Of a DNA stretch of 64,000 bases, positions 13,501 to 27,499 are shown one piece after another. How positions within the stretch are numbered: position 1 is the stretch's first letter; each line of letters starts with the position of its first letter. A model generated the notes under the pieces. That model saw only the letters and a list, made by a program, of their open reading frames with translations, was not told where the DNA came from and did no database searches. The translations under genes were made by a program, and so were the position numbers. The DNA comes from Zanthoxylum bungeanum (Eukaryota > Streptophyta > Magnoliopsida > Sapindales > Rutaceae), in the NCBI GenBank assembly GCA_019454045.1, contig SKCR01029093.1, positions 124,001-188,000 of the forward strand, written 5' to 3'.

Positions 13501-13807
13501 CATGCCCAATTGCAAACTTTGACTTTTACCTCTAGAATAGTCAAATCAATTCTAAGAATTATTAATTGCAATTTAATACTTTTAAATCTAAAGATAGATT
13601 TATGATAAGTATATTAATTAAGCACTAAAGTCATCATCACATAAATCTTCCAAAGATTTTATGCTCTACTTATTTGCTTAATTATGGGCTTAGGTATAAT
13701 AAGTTATTTTATCCAATAAAGTAACCTATTATTAATTCCCAATGAAAATTAAATCATTTAAACATTTAATCCAAGGAATATATATTTAAATATTCAACTT
13801 TTCAATT
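10539..13807 (-). pseudogene. Copia C gag-pol corpse lacking zinc knuckle, YVDD and YCDN
   Basis: The order from 13807 leftward is gag, protease, integrase, RT, RNase H, recognised by nucleotide similarity to A, B and F rather than by long frames. The gag start codon is lost near 13807. A 39-nt deletion at 13407-13413 removes the CX2CX4H part of the Gag knuckle. The integrase segment still shows DRNGKYLS (near 12525-12550) where F has DRGGEYLS. RT has a frame at 11585-11866 with remnants such as PIGTLTSSRKTYMEGN, but a 40-nt deletion at 11292-11296 takes out the YVDD box. RNase H has the 26-nt deletion at 10753-10757 and another near 10910-10940. All of these are shared with D (32731, 32195, 34874). 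No product is expected. Confidence 0.8.
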
Positions 13808-16314
13808 CTTTTAGATTTCAATAGTCCAACTATTTAATCAATTTTAATAAGGTACTATTTATTATAATGATTACAAAATCCAATTATTTAATCAACTATA
13901 ATTTTAATATTGATTACTATAATCTAATTATAAAATCAACTATCATTTAATTCAATTATATTGATTACTATAATCCAATTATAAAATCAACTATATATTG
14001 AATGAGTTTGTATATAGTCCAATATATATATTTTTAAAACAACATAAAATATTAGTCCAACTAATACTTTTGATTAATATGACGAGTAAAATATAGATGA
14101 GCGCGTTTAGCGAGTATTCGAACGAATGTTGCAAATTCAATACTTGCCTCCCACTATTTTTCGTCGAGCCTCTAACCCTCTGTCGAGTACTCGGGAAACC
14201 GTGTTCCTAGTGGGCTAGGATCCCGTTAAATATCACACAATCTTGACTTTGGCCAACAAATTGTATGATAATTAACTAGGTAGATCTCGAAGATCAATTG
14301 GATCTCATCCAACTCCTAGATCCAGTAGGTGGACATCCAAGTCCCAAACATATATCTTATATATGCCTATACATCGAATGTATAACCTAACCTTTTTCCT
14401 CTGAATCAACTAGGCCTTGGCTTTGGCACAACAAACCTAGTGATCCAGTCAAGCGCGGACCCATTGACATGGAAGCTTCGTAATCAATGTCAATGGACAA
14501 GAAGTGGTCTTGACTTTGGCCAACAAACCACAACTTGGACACGACACCGATATGGAACAAAGCCTCGTGATTAAAACACATCTTCGACGGACAAGGGCTT
14601 GACTTTGGCCAACAACCCCTGCCATCTCGGATCTTGAGTAAGAATCACTCAATGGAAGGAAAATAAACGCTTGATATTTAACGAGGGTTTTTCGCGTGCA
14701 AATTGGCTACCAATTTAATTTTCTTTGTTAAGGTCTCATCATCATACACCCTTAAACATGCATTCTAAATACATAATAAAGCGAGTATGAAAATAAATAA
14801 TAATGATATGCGGATGGATACTTAACACATTGATCCTAGATCAAATCTCTTCCTTTCTCACTCAAGCTAGCACTTGTATTACTTCTACCCGTTCCACGAC
14901 ACTTCTAAAGAAACCTCTTTTACATGGAGGGGAATAGGTGAGAAGAGAATACAAAGAGAATGAAGGTGATAAGGCTGGACACGCAGGTCCAATTTAATAA
15001 ATCGAATTTATTACAACAATTTCTAAAATTGCCGCCCCTCTAATATCCATCCGATATACATTATTCATTCAACACAACCACGTATTCACACACATAAGCA
15101 TGCTATCAATCAATCTAATCAAATTAATTAATCTGATAATTAAGTGATCATCCAATGTTCAAACAACGATTTTGATTTTGTTCGAGTCAAACTCGTTTTT
15201 GCGAATAAGTACTTAAAGTACGAATTCATGAATTAAATTAAACTACATCATTAAATCTAATTTAACATGTACTTAATACTAATTCACTATTCAATTCCAA
15301 ATTAATACACTTTTATTTAATAAACCTTTTACGATTAAATTCCAAATTTAATCGTAACGCGTCTCAAAGACCGATTAACGTCCAACGTCAATTCAATTAA
15401 AGTCCAATGGGCTTTTAATTGATTTCTTAAGGCGTGGAACTTTTGGTCAACTCGGATCAAACCGATAACCAAGTCCAATCTGGGATTTACCCCATAAGCC
15501 CATAAATCAATCTTGGCCCATTAGGCCCAATTGAACTTTAAAGGTTCATTAGTCGCATTTGGGCTTTATGGTTAAGGTTTTGGGCCCAATTGGATCCAAT
15601 CCATTTGGCCTAAACCCAACTTGATAAATTAAGCCCAATAGGCCCAAATACATATTAGAAGCCCAAATCCAATTTAAGCCTAAATAATTAAATTTCATGA
15701 ATCCAATTCCGCAATTAAATTTAAAGTGCATTACATGATTAATCAACTAAATCAACATTTCCAAACACTAAATTAGTCCAATTAATCATATTCAATTCAT
15801 TATTATATGTCCAACACACAAATTGAAAAATCAAACCCATTTACATCCTTAAAGCTCTCGGCCAGGAAGGATTTTGTGTCCGATTTGGTTTCAATCCAAT
15901 CGAACCCAACAATCGACATTAAATCAACATCCAATTTGATTTCATACACATCCATGTAACAAAATCAAAATCACCAAGACATTAGGGCATAGTTCCAATT
16001 CGACCAACATAGAATTTTTGGGGTTTTTGTCCAATTCGAAATCCAATCCAATTCGATTCAAATTAACATCAACCTAATAGATTCCAACTCATCAAATGAA
16101 TCAAAAATCAAAAATTCCAAGAATCCAAAATACATACACATTCGGCCAACTCATAAAATTTGGGCAAAATTGATCCATCACATTTTGTTGAAATTGATCA
16201 AATCAATCTTCAATATAAACATATACTAAGCATGCTCAAACATCCAATTTAATAAATCATGCTCAAATACAAAATACCCAATTTTAAGCCCTACATTGTT
16301 CATGCTTGAACCTA
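13808..16314 (-). other. Copia C untranslated leader with four TTGGCCAA-type motifs
   Basis: This 2.5-kb non-coding leader lies between PBS and gag. It has motif copies near 14241-14260, 14412-14436 (degenerate), 14508-14529 and 14597-14616, each of the form TTGTTGGCCAAAGTCAAG on the minus strand. The rest is AT-rich and holds no frame of interest. Confidence 0.7.
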
Positions 16315-16329
16315 AGCTCTTGATGCCAT
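16315..16329 (-). other. Copia C primer-binding site
   Basis: On the minus strand it reads ATGGCATCAAGAGCT directly after the 5' LTR. It is a variant of TGGTATCAGAGC (initiator tRNA-Met) with one substitution and one inserted A, identical to D's PBS. Confidence 0.7.
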
Positions 16330-18405
16330 TGTTGGTATTAATCTAGGTCCCAAGATCATACAAGCAATGAAAACAATGCGTGAATATACCAACGGAGGTA
16401 GCAGAATACTCACATCGATCGGTTGAGTCGATTTGGAGACGAATGAAGCCCAAATAGCCACTGCCAAGGGCGCCAAAACTGACCAGTCCACTGCCTCCAA
16501 TTTTCAGATTTGAGCTGAGCAAACGGAGCTCCAAGCCTCGTCGAACGGATCCCGTCTCATGGGTGAACCTCCCTACCACCTTCGCAAGACACGTAGTGTG
16601 CTAGCACTTGCGGTTTTTGCCACAAAAACCCAACTCTTGCTTCCCTTATTCACGCCTATTTTGGTTCAAAACCAGTGAGCATTTTCATGCTTGGGCGTGA
16701 GCTTTTTGAGAGAAATGAGAGAGATGAAAAATGTGTTAAGTTGATTTTGATTTGCATTTGAAGTATATCTTATATACTTGAGTGAATTTCAAAAGAATTT
16801 CACTTGAATTTGCATTTAAAAGGTCAAACAATAAAGGCAAACACTATGCACATCAACTTTAAGTCATATCAACTTTAATGAAGTGACATGTCTTTCAATC
16901 AATCAATCACATCAATCAATCACATCACTCAAAGTGACATTTGATTTGACGCTTGATGTGACAAATGATTTGACGCTTGATGCGACTTGCGTTGCCGCAG
17001 TCGAATTCAAAATACGAATGCGCTCGCAATAACATTCGGGCTCGGGTTTGCTAATTCCAAATTAACGATTTTTCCATCGCGTCGTAATTAAATGATTACG
17101 CCTAGCGAATTCACTATTCACGTCGCTAACGAATTAATTCTAAATTAATTCGTTCGCCCGAATTAAAATCTAATTTTAATTCCGCGTCGAAATCTAATTT
17201 CATTTAATATATCGAATATATTAATTTACCGATTAATTCCAAATTAATCGTTATCTCTCTCTAGACGATATTTTATCCTAGATAAAATATCTCCGTAATT
17301 AATCCTAGATTAATTTTCTCTCTCTTCTATATAATCCCAGATTATACAAGAGTGCGAGTTGTGCGTCATCGGTGGATTATCGGGAAGCGACCCATGAGAT
17401 CTCTGGATAAGTTGGCAGTAAATGCGGTCGTCGGAGTATCCGAATCACGTACGTACCAAGTACTACGTTTTATCGATTTACGAGACAAGGTCGACTCCTA
17501 GCAAAGCACCAAGTCTACCCAATTATCCGGACATATCCATTGAAGAATATTAAGATCTGTTATCAAGCGTAGTATACGATTGTATTGTGTGTATCGACCC
17601 AGTATCGGATAGTCACGTGCTAGGGTTGGGGCTGGATAAGTGTCTACCCCGTCCGAAGCACATATCGGATGTCTGGTAACATAGTCTCTATAATCGGATA
17701 TTCATGACCTGGTCACAATATCCCGATTGGTTGCGCAACACTCAAGAGCACTAGTACCGTATCCTGCGTGACATCATCTCCAATATGACTGAAGTGATAC
17801 TTCCGTCTTGACATCACACCCAATACACTACGACTCTCTGATAAACCCAGAAGTGGTGTACGCAGAACCGGTTAAAGCCTGTACCACCAAGACCAAAGTC
17901 TATCGATTATCGTAAGTATTAGCGATGTAAGTCTCAGGTTAAGACTATACACACCTACCTTGATTTCGGCCTCCCATAGACACATAGTCATAATACCAAT
18001 GTGATTCCGAAGGGTCTATCCAGAGCGAAGCTGTTTCCCGTACCATCGGTGAAACACGACCTCCTATCGCACTTGCACAAGTATCCAATACTTATATATA
18101 TGAGAACTATGCCGTTGTGCCCTCACAACGCGCACAAGTGCAATACTAGCCTGTTCCGCATTATCGATGTCCAGTCTCGATAATACTCCGGCTAGGGATA
18201 TTTAATGATTAATCCTTCGGGGACTGATACTGTCTCATATCATTCTCAGTCCAGGAACTAATCATATGGACCTCTCTTCATTTATATATCTATGGTGATC
18301 TAATCACAAATGATGAGAGTGCAATTTCCTTGTCACATAGTTAATTTGCTACAACAACACAATGATTTGTGCAAATAGTGACGCTATGGGTCATTTTGTC
18401 TAACA
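16330..18405 (-). repeat. Copia C 5' LTR
   Basis: 2076-bp partner of 8449-10521. It starts TGTTGGTATTAATC and ends TTTTGTCTAACA. It is bounded on the left by the PBS and on the right by resumed copia B sequence. Confidence 0.88.
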
Positions 18406-18410
18406 ATATA
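18406..18410. repeat. Target-site duplication of copia C, right copy (ATATA)
   Basis: Right-hand duplication, pairing with ATATC at 8444-8448. Copia B's RNase H sequence continues from here. Confidence 0.65.
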
Positions 18411-21400
18411 TGGATCGTTGATGAGACCATTAATTCTTTAGCCTGTGCTGTAGCCTAGCTATGCTGCTAACAGAACTACATCTAATCTAATTAGATTTAT
18501 TATCGACCCAATGGCTTCTATTGCTGCCTCTGCTACAGCAATAATCCACTTTTGTTGTTTATTCGGTAACAATATCTTGCATGGAAGATTTCCAGCTCAC
18601 TGTTCCATTATTCAAATTTTATAATACCTTTGTTACGACTTATAGTCGTTATTATCGGTTAGGATACTTGCAGCAGTGAACCCAGTCTTTCCAAGTTCTC
18701 ATTCTCAATAGTTTAAGATAGCATCCTTAGTTCTTATAAGATACTAAAGGATGTTCTTATCATCAACCTAGTGACTATCACTTGGATTGGCCCGATTGTG
18801 GCTCTATATGCTCAAAGCGTAAGAGACACCAAGTCGCGTACATTTATTTCAATGTACGAGTTCTCAGAGAGTATTAACAACTTTAAATCTATCCCAGTAG
18901 ATCTTTATTCCTAGAATAAAGGTTGTTTCTCCCAAGAATTCTACGGAGAATTTTTTTTCATGAAAGCCAAGCTTTCACCGATTGTATTATGGGAATATCA
19001 TTTCCAAGAAATGATATGTCATCATTACTTAGGACATTCATTGTCAGTGCGCTCACACTAACCTCCTTATATACACAAGAATCATTTTCGTTTTGAATTA
19101 AATCATATACCATTATGATTACATCAAAACGGTAATTCCTAAAACGCAATGCTTGCTTCAATCCATCCATAGATCGAATTAACTTGCAAACCTTGTTTGC
19201 TCGTTTTGGTACGACAAAACCGTCAGGATGTTATAAACATCCTCCAAAAGGTTTCCATTTAAGGAAATCGGTTTTGGCATTCCAGCTGCCATATTTCATA
19301 AATGAAACAGGCAGCTTTAGCAAGCATTATCCGAATGGATTTAACCATGACAACAGGTAAAAGGTTTCATCGTAGTCGACACAATGTTGATAACGATACC
19401 TTTTCGCTACAAGCCCATCTTAGTACGTTGGTATGTTGCCTTCCATGTATGTCTTCCTTGAATACTGATATAGTACCAATAGGCACAATGCCTTCCGGTA
19501 CATCAACCAGTGTCTAAATGTAGTTGATATACATGGAATCCATTTTGGACTTCATGGCACTTTGCCATAATAGGGAGTCGATACCTTGTATCACTTCCTC
19601 ATACGAAGTCAGTTCGTATTCCTCAATAAGATTGACATCTTTACGAGGTGAGATCAGAAACCCGGACCTCTCAGGTTGTTTTCTGACTCTCTCCGACTTG
19701 CGCAGTTCTTATGTATTTGAAGATTATTGGTATAGTTTCATCCTTGATGAACTATTTGTGTTCCATTAAGGAATCGATGTCTGGAATAATATTACTTCGA
19801 TTTTCATCGAGTTTTACTTTCCTCCCACTTACCACTGCATATAGGTATTCCTCTTAGGAAAACCGCATGGTGAGTAACAATTACATTGTTCTCTTGTGAG
19901 ATGTATAAGTACTATACTTTGGTTTCCCTAGGATAACGTATAATTAGGCACTTATCCGATTTGGGTTCTAGTTTGGTATCATCCAAACATATGCCTATCA
20001 TTCCCAAATCTTCAGAAATGAGAAAACCCAGTTTCTTTCCTGTTCATATCTAATATGATGTTTGTCAAACAGATTTTTATGGAACCTTATTCAAAATAAG
20101 TCTTGCATTGTTTAATGTGTATCTGTTGAAGGAAATGGTAGCTCAGAGCGACTCATGATTAACCTTTTCATGTCCAACAAAACTTGGTTTCTCCGTTCGG
20201 ACACACCGTCAGACTGACGTGTTCCGAGAGGAGTCCTCATTGAAAGAATACTATACTCTTACAAGTATTTGAGAAACTTATTGCTTAAGTATTTTCCATC
20301 ATGGTCTAACCGTGACGGTTTTAATACTTTAGCAGATCTGTTTGTCTACTTCGTGTCGAAACTCTTTGAATTAATCAAAAGTTTCTGATTCGTGTTTCAA
20401 AAGAAACACATAACCATAACGCGATGCCACATCCGTAAAGGTCACGAAAAATTCATATCCACATCTAGCCTAGCTAGACATGGGCCCACTTATGTCACTA
20501 TGAACGAGGGCTTACAGATCGGTGGCAGTTGCACTTTTACCAAGTAAAAGGTGTTATAGGCACTTTGCCTATTAAACTAGATTCATAGACTTTATTTGAA
20601 TAGAATCAAATCCATCCTAGTACCCACTCTCCGAAAGTGTGGATATACGAGTCTTGTTAATTGTGTCCCAGACAACAATACCACTTATAAGTCTCAACTG
20701 ATTTAATTCAGTTCGAGCTATTTGTTTGTCATGTTATACGTTTGAGATTCTTTTATATTCAAAATATAAATACTGTTATTCACATCTAATGTGTTTATCT
20801 CAATATCATCTTTATAAAATAAAACACTTTAGTGTTCTAAAATATAAAGGTATATCTGCAACGGATTAAACCCTGATATAGAAATAATGTTTCTAGTCAA
20901 ACTAGTTACATTTAACAGTTTCCTAATTTTAAATACATACCTGAATGGTAGTTCCTAAATTTAGGTTTCTACGGTTAAAAACAGCGACTCTCGTCCTATT
21001 TCCGACTCGCAGATAAATCTCAACTGAAGTCAGTATCATGCTTATCAGCAGATTCTGCACATCAATGCATATTTATGTACCACATCCAGTATCTAAAATC
21101 CAATTTTAATACTAGTAGCGAACATGTTTATAACAAACATATTTGAAATCGGAGCCTTGCCCGTCTTCAATTCCTTCATGTCTGCCTTGTCCATACGGCA
21201 GTCACGCTTCCAGTGACTCCGTTTGCCACAGTTTAGGCAGACATCTTGAGATATGTCTTTTGTCTTCCTAGAAGACTATAATGATTTTTCCTTTGCCCCT
21301 TTTCCACACTCCAGAAGCCTTTGGCCAATCCTTGGCCTTCTGGGATGTTGAAGTAAGATGCGTCTTGCGCTTCTTGCCTAATTGTAAACTCTGGCTTTGA

Positions 21401-21781
21401 CTCTTTGAGTATAGCCATTAACTCTCCAAGAGTTATCTATTGCAATTTGTACTTCTAAGATCTAAGGATAGATCTATGAAGATCCTTCAATTTCATTATC
21501 ATACTATAAGGATCTAATCCTTAGTTCTGATTAAGAAATTAATGAGTGTATTTGGCAAGCATAATGGATTAAGCACTAAAGTTATCATCACATGAATCTT
21601 CCAAAGATCATGCTCTACTATTTGCTTAACTCCAGGCTTAGGCTCGAGATGTCACTATATCAAATAAAGTAACTTCTCGGTCACTCAGGACTATCCTGAG
21701 ATTTTATTCCCAATTTGAAAATTAAAGTCGTTTAAATACATTTTCACCGGGATTATGTTTTAAACACTAATCTTTCAATTA
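18411..21781 (-). pseudogene. Copia B gag-pol remnant
   Basis: Main part of B's decayed gag-pol. The gag start appears changed from ATG to ATA near 21779-21781. The zinc knuckle at 21198-21240 reads CLNCGKRSHWKRDC on the minus strand, so all four ligands (C, C, H, C) are kept, unlike A and F. The frame at 21233-21418 is part of the gag linker. RT is visible in the frame at 18958-19170, with CVYKEVSVSALTMNVLSNDDISFLGND: the YVDD box has become SNDD, and the two aspartates remain but the first two positions do not. The RNase H segment carries the 26-nt deletion at 18454-18458. Integrase sequence around 20150-20600 is recognisable only by nucleotide similarity. It is not translatable. Confidence 0.78.
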
Positions 21782-23770
21782 TCTTGATTCTAATAGTCCA
21801 ACTATTTAATCAACGATTTTAGGTACTATTGATTATAATGATTACTATAGTCCAACTATAATTTAATAGACTAAATTCAATTATATTGATTACTATAATC
21901 ACATTATAAAATCAACTATTAATTGAAATTAGTTAATTCAAATATATTGATTACTATAATCCAATTATATAATCAACTATAAATGAAATAGTTTGAATAC
22001 AGTCCAACTGTTTAATTAAAACAACATTAAATATTAGTCCAACTAATATATTAATTTATATTGACGAAAAATTGAAATGAGCGCGTATGGCAAGTAACTA
22101 AACGAATATTGCAAATTTAATACTTGCCTCCCACTATTTTTCGGCGAGCCTCTAACCCTCTGTTGAGTACTCGGGAAACCATGTTTCCTAGTGGGCTAGG
22201 ATCCCGTTAAATAACACACAATCATGACTTTGGCCAACAAATTGTATGATAATTAACTAGGTAGATCTCTAAAATCAATTGGATCTCATCCAATTCCTAG
22301 ATCCAGTAGGTGGACATCCAAGTCTGAAACATGTATCTTATATATGCCAATATATCCAATATATTGCCTAACCTTTTTCCTCTGAATCAACTAAGCCTTG
22401 GCTTTGGCACAACAAACTTAGTGATCCCAGTTAAGTGAAACCCATTGACTATGGAAATCTTCATAATCAATGTCGATGGACAAGAAGTGATCTTGACTTT
22501 GGCCAACAAATCACAACTTGGACAAGACACCGATATGGAACAAAGACTTCATGGACTTTTGGTAATAGGCTGGACACGCAGGTCCAATTAATAAATTCTA
22601 AATTTATTACAACAATTTCCAAAATTGCCCTCACCCATCTAATATTCATCTGATATACATTATTCATACATCGCATCCATGTATTCACACAAGCATGTTA
22701 TCAATCAATCTAATCCAATTAATTAATCTGATAATTAATGACAATCCAATGTTCAAACAACGATTTGATTTTTCGCGAGTCCAACTCGTTTTGCGAATAA
22801 GTACTCAAAGTACGAATTCTTGAATTATATTAAACTACAACATTAAATCCAATTTAATTTGTATTTAATACAAATTCTATATTTAATTCTAAATTAAATA
22901 ATTACACATTTAATGTGTCTTTACGACTTAGATTCTAACTCTAATCGTTACGGGTCTCAAAGCCCGATTAACATCCAATGTTAATTTAATTAAAGTCCAG
23001 TGGGCTTTTAGTTAATTTCTTAAGGCATGGACTTTTGGTCAATATGGGTCAAACCCAAATACCAAAGCCCATTTAAGGAATCACCCTTATTTGCCAAGAA
23101 ACCAATTTAGGTACATTAGGCCCAATTAATATTACAGGTCCATTAAGTCATAATTGGACTTTATGGAAATGGTTTTGGGCCCAATTGGATCCAACCAATT
23201 AGCCTAAACCAAACTTGGCCCAACCAAGCCCATTAAGCCCAATTACAACTTTACAAGCCCAATTCCAAATTTAAGCCCAATTAATTTAATTTCAAAATTC
23301 CAAATTTCATAATTAAATTAACCAAAGTGTATGCCATAATTAATTAACCAAATTAACATTTCCAAAATACTAATTCACTCAATTAATTATGCTCATTATC
23401 ATCAACATATGTCCAACACATTTGAATCAAAAAATCACATCATTATACATGCTTCAAAGTCTCGACATTTTGGGGTTTTTATTGTTCGATTCGGTTTTAA
23501 TCCAATTAAATCCACAATCAACATTTCCCAAATGATTTCAACTCATCCAATGATCAAAATAAAAAAATACCATGACATTAGGGCATTACTATGTATTCGG
23601 CCAAGCCTCACATATTGGGGAAAAATTGATCCAGTCAATATTTCATGAAATTGATCATATACAACTTCAATACATCATCATTCAAGCATACTCAATCAAT
23701 TAATTTTATCAAATCATGCTAAAATTGATTTTACCCAAATTTTACCCTAATTAAGTTTCATGGTCAAAAT
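21782..23770 (-). other. Copia B untranslated leader
   Basis: Non-coding leader with TTGGCCAA-type motifs near 22225-22245, 22390-22415 (degenerate) and 22492-22510. The fourth motif seen in the other copies is missing because sequence after 22553 is deleted. The remainder is AT-rich and has no gene. Confidence 0.68.
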
Positions 23771-23785
23771 GGCTAAAGATACCAT
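23771..23785 (-). other. Copia B primer-binding site (degenerate)
   Basis: On the minus strand it reads ATGGTATCTTTAGCC. The first eight bases match the iMet-type PBS and the rest has diverged. Confidence 0.55.
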
Positions 23786-25750
23786 TGTTGGGTTTCTATT
23801 AAGTCCCAAGGATCAATTAAAGCAATGAAACACATGTGAATACTCAACGAAGAAAATGGCGGAATCATACTTACATTGATCAGATTTTGCGACGCGATGA
23901 ACACAAGCCCTTGCTCCATGAAGCTCTCGGCTTTGCTCATTGGTGTGCTCCTTGTGATTCGGCCATGGTGGTCCAAGCTCCAAGCTTTCAAATGGTGATT
24001 CCATGCTCATAAGTTGGTTTCCCTATCACCTTGGATGACCCTTTATGTGCTAGCATTGGCAAGATTTGCCACAAATCTTCCATTTTCTTTCTTAGTGCTC
24101 TCGGTTTTGATGAACAAAAAGGAGAGAAATGGCCTCTTAGCCGAATGAAAAGAGAAGAGAGAATGAGAGATTGTGTTGTGTTAGTTGGTTTGTGTATCTA
24201 ATACACAAAAATCAAATCCAAAAAATTGTAAAAGCCTTTCCAAAAGTCAAATACAATTTTGGAGCCAAAAAGCAATTAATGCTTTCCAACCACTACCATC
24301 AATCAATAGTGACATGTTGTCAATAACTCAAAGTGACTTGACATCACATCAATCAAAGTGACTAATGATTTGACGCTTGATGTGACTTGTGGGCCCCACT
24401 CGATTCGAAATACGAGTGCACCCGTAAACACTCCCAAGCTCGGGTTCGCTAATTTCGAATTAACAAATTTTCCGTTGCGATGTAATTAAATCAAATTCAA
24501 TTAAATAATAATGCCTAGAAAAATTACTATTCATGTCGCTAACGAATTAATTCTAAATTAACTCGTTCGCCCGAATTAAAATCTAATTTTAATTTCGCGT
24601 CGAAATCCAATTTCATATAATATATCGAATATATTATATTATCGATTAATTCCAAATTAATCGTTCTATCTCTTATTATTAATCCCAGATTAATAAAGTG
24701 TGAGTTATACGTCATCGGTGAATCTTCGGGAAGCGACCCATGAGATCCCCGAATATGTTGGCAGTAAATCCGGTCGTCGGACTATCCGAATACGTACATA
24801 CCTAGTACTACGTTTTTTTACCGATTTACAAGACATGGTTGGCTTCTAGCAAAACACCGTGCCTACCCAATTCTCCAGAAATATTCTTACTGGAATATGT
24901 GATCTATATCAAGCGTAGTATACGTAGTATACGTAGTATTGCGTATTTCGATCCAGTATCGGATGTCACGTGCAAGTCATGGGGCTGGAATTGTGTCTGC
25001 CCCGTACGAAACACATATCGGATATCTAGTAACTAGTCTCTAAAATCGGATAATCATGACCTAGTCATATTATCCCGATGACTGCAGTAAATAAGAGAAC
25101 CAGTTTCGTATCCTACGTGATCATCATCTCCGCTATGACTGGAGTGATACTTCCGTCTCAACATCACACCCAATACACTACGATTCTCAATATACCCAAC
25201 AGAGGCGTAAACAGAACCTGTTAAATTCCTGGACGACCAAAACCAAAATATATTGATTGTCGCAAGTATTAGCGGTGCAAGTCTTAGGTTAAGACCAAAT
25301 ACACCTACCCTGATTCGGACTTCCATAGACACATAGTCATACTACCAATGGAATTCCGAGGGGTCTATCCAGAGCAAAGTTGTTTCCGTACCATCGGTAA
25401 ACACAACCTCCTATTACACTTGCATGAGTATCCTATACCCAAATATATGAGAACTATGTCGTTATGCTCCCACAACGCGCACAAGTGTAATACTAGTCTA
25501 TTCCGCATTATCGATGTCCAATCTCGATAATACTACGATTAGGGATATTTAATGATTAAACCTTCGTGGATTGATATTGTCTCATATCATCTCAATCCGG
25601 AACTAATCATATAGACCTTCTATCATTTATATATCTTGGTAATCTAATTACAAATGATAAAAGATAAATTTCCTTTGTCACATAGTTAATTTGTACAACA
25701 ACACCATGATTTGTACAAATAGTGATGCTATGGGCCATAACTGTCCAACA
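23786..25750 (-). repeat. Copia B 5' LTR
   Basis: 1965-bp partner of 6392-8256, with TGTTGGG...GTCCAACA ends, flanked on the right by the GAGTC duplication. Confidence 0.87.
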
Positions 25751-25755
25751 GAGTC
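25751..25755. repeat. Target-site duplication of copia B, right copy (GAGTC)
   Basis: Perfect copy of 6387-6391. The sequence after it, CACTGTGAAAACATACC, continues copia A's integrase. Confidence 0.9.
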
Positions 25756-27499
25756 CACTGTGAAAACATACCATACTCTTTCAAGTAATCGAGAAACTTA
25801 TTGCTCAAGTATTTTCCACTATGGTCCAACCATAATATCGTAATAATTTTGCCGTCTATTTTTCTACTTTGTGTCGAAACTCTTTGAATTTATCAAAAGT
25901 TTCTGATTTGTGTTTTATAAGACACACATAACCATAACGCGATGCAACATACGTACAGGTTACGAAGTATTGATATCCACCTCTATCCTGGCTAGACATG
26001 GGCCCACTTACCTCACCATGAACGAGGGCTAACAGTTCAGTGGCACTTACACCCTTACCGCTAAAAGGTGTTTTAGGCACTTTGCCTAATAAACAAGATT
26101 CGCATACATCATATGATTTAAGATCAAATCTGTCCATGTATCCATTCTTCAAAAGAGTGGATATACCAGTCTTGTTAATACGTCCTAGACGACAATGCTA
26201 CAAATAAGTCTCATTTGATTTACTCAGTTTGAGCCATTTGTTTGTCATGTTATATGTTTGAGATTTGTTTATATTCGAAATATAAATAATGTTATTTACA
26301 TCTAATGTGTATGTCTCAATATCATCTTTATAAACAAAACACCCAGTGTTCTGGAACATAAAGGTATACCGGTAATGGGTTAAACTAGATATAAAGATAA
26401 TATTTCTAGTCAAACTAGGTACTTCATAACACTTTCGTAATTTAAGTACATGCCCAAAGGGCAGTTCCAAAACTTAGGTTCCCGCAGCCAAAACAGCGAC
26501 TCTCGTCCCGTTTCTGACTCACAGGTCGATCTCATCTGAAGCCAGTCTCCTGCTAATCAGCAGATCATGTACATCAGTACATATGTATGTACCATATCCA
26601 GTATCAAAATTCCAATTTTTAAAACCAGTAGTGGACACGTTTATTACAATAACAAACATACCTGAAGTTGGAGCCTTGTCCGCCTTCACTTCCTTTATGT
26701 ATGCCTTGTCCATACGAAAGTCATGCTTCCAATGACCCTGTTTGCCACAATTTAGGCAGACATCTTGGGATATGTCACTTGTCTTCCCAAAAGACTGTGA
26801 CGATTTTGCCTTCGCCCTTTTTCTTAACACCCTTAGAAGCCTTCGGCCAAGTCTTTGCCTTCTTGGATGTCGAAGTAAAATGCACCTTGCGCTTCTTGCC
26901 CTTTTAGAAGCTCTGGCTCTGCCTCCTTGAGGATAGTCATTAACTCTCCAAGATTTTTTCTCTTGGTTCATCATGTTATAGATTATGACGAACCCGCCCC
27001 AACATTCGGGCAGAGACTGTAAGATCAAATCTATGGAAGTCTCAACCTCGTAGGCAATGCCCAGCTAACCTAGCTGTTCGATGTCAACAATCATCTGCGA
27101 CACCCAGTGCTCGACAGATGTACCCTCTGACATACGCGAGCGAAAGAGCTTCTTTTACAATTCGTACTTCTAAGATCTAAGTTTAGATCTATGAAGATCC
27201 TTTAATTTCAACATCATGGTATAAAGATCTAATCCTTAGTTATGACGATGAAATTAATGAGTCATTGTGGCAAGCATAATGGATTGAGCACTAAAGTTAT
27301 CATCACAATTAGTCTCCCAAAGCTCATGCTCTACTATTTGCTCAACTCCAGGCTCAGGCCCGAGAGGTTTCTCTATCCAATAGAGTAACTTATTAACTCC
27401 CAGGACTATCTTAAGATTCATTTCCCAATCTAGAAAATTTACACTGTTAAAGACATTTTCACCCATGATTATGTCTGCAACGTTAATCTTTCCAGCCAT
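25756..27499 (-). pseudogene. Copia A gag-protease-integrase remnant, part 1
   Basis: 5' half of A's gag-pol. The gag start is the ATG at 27499, opening MAGKINVADIIMGENVF and then NFLDWEMNLKIVLG (frame 27254-27526); F has the same start context. The frame at 26519-27028 holds the zinc knuckle CLNCGKQGHWKHDF, in which the last cysteine is phenylalanine, and then the protease with FDTGYGTYICTD, the aspartic-protease D-T-G. The frame at 26198-26470 holds the sequence between protease and integrase. The frame at 25856-26152 holds the GAG-pre-integrase domain with VCESCLLGK and the start of the integrase core up to SRYGYVCLIKHKSETF. Frameshifts separate these frames. The reading frame continues at 6391 beyond B. 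Confidence 0.82.

Larger units (their letters stand above)
8449..18405 (-). mobile_element. Copia C: structurally complete but pol-dead copia element
   Basis: Minus-strand element with two complete LTRs (2073 and 2076 bp), PBS, PPT and near-perfect target duplication, inserted in copia B. The internal region (5.8 kb) is a corpse of the family gag-pol. The Gag zinc knuckle, the RT YVDD box and the RNase H YCDN segment are each removed by deletions, and many further changes are shared with copia D. The LTR pair is similar (about 8 substitutions in 240 bp at 9481-9720 versus 17361-17600), so the insertion looks much younger than the coding decay. This points to mobilisation by enzymes supplied in trans. 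Confidence 0.88.
6392..25750 (-). mobile_element. Copia B, inserted in copia A and itself split by copia C
   Basis: Minus-strand Ty1/copia element with both LTRs (6392-8256 and 23786-25750), PPT, PBS and a decayed internal region interrupted at 8448/18406 by C. Internal length without C is about 5.6 kb. The LTRs start TGTTGGGTTTCTATTAA and end GTCCAACA. In a stretch of about 240 bp (7205-7440 versus 24705-24955) I count roughly 14 substitutions, more than between C's LTRs, as expected if B is older than the element inserted in it. The right LTR has a short tandem duplication of GTAGTATAC near 24915-24935. Confidence 0.88.

Noticed and set aside
8449..18405. Copia C as simply an old element that decayed after insertion
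   Set aside because: Its LTR pair is too similar for that amount of internal decay, and the decay is shared in detail with copia D at an unrelated site.
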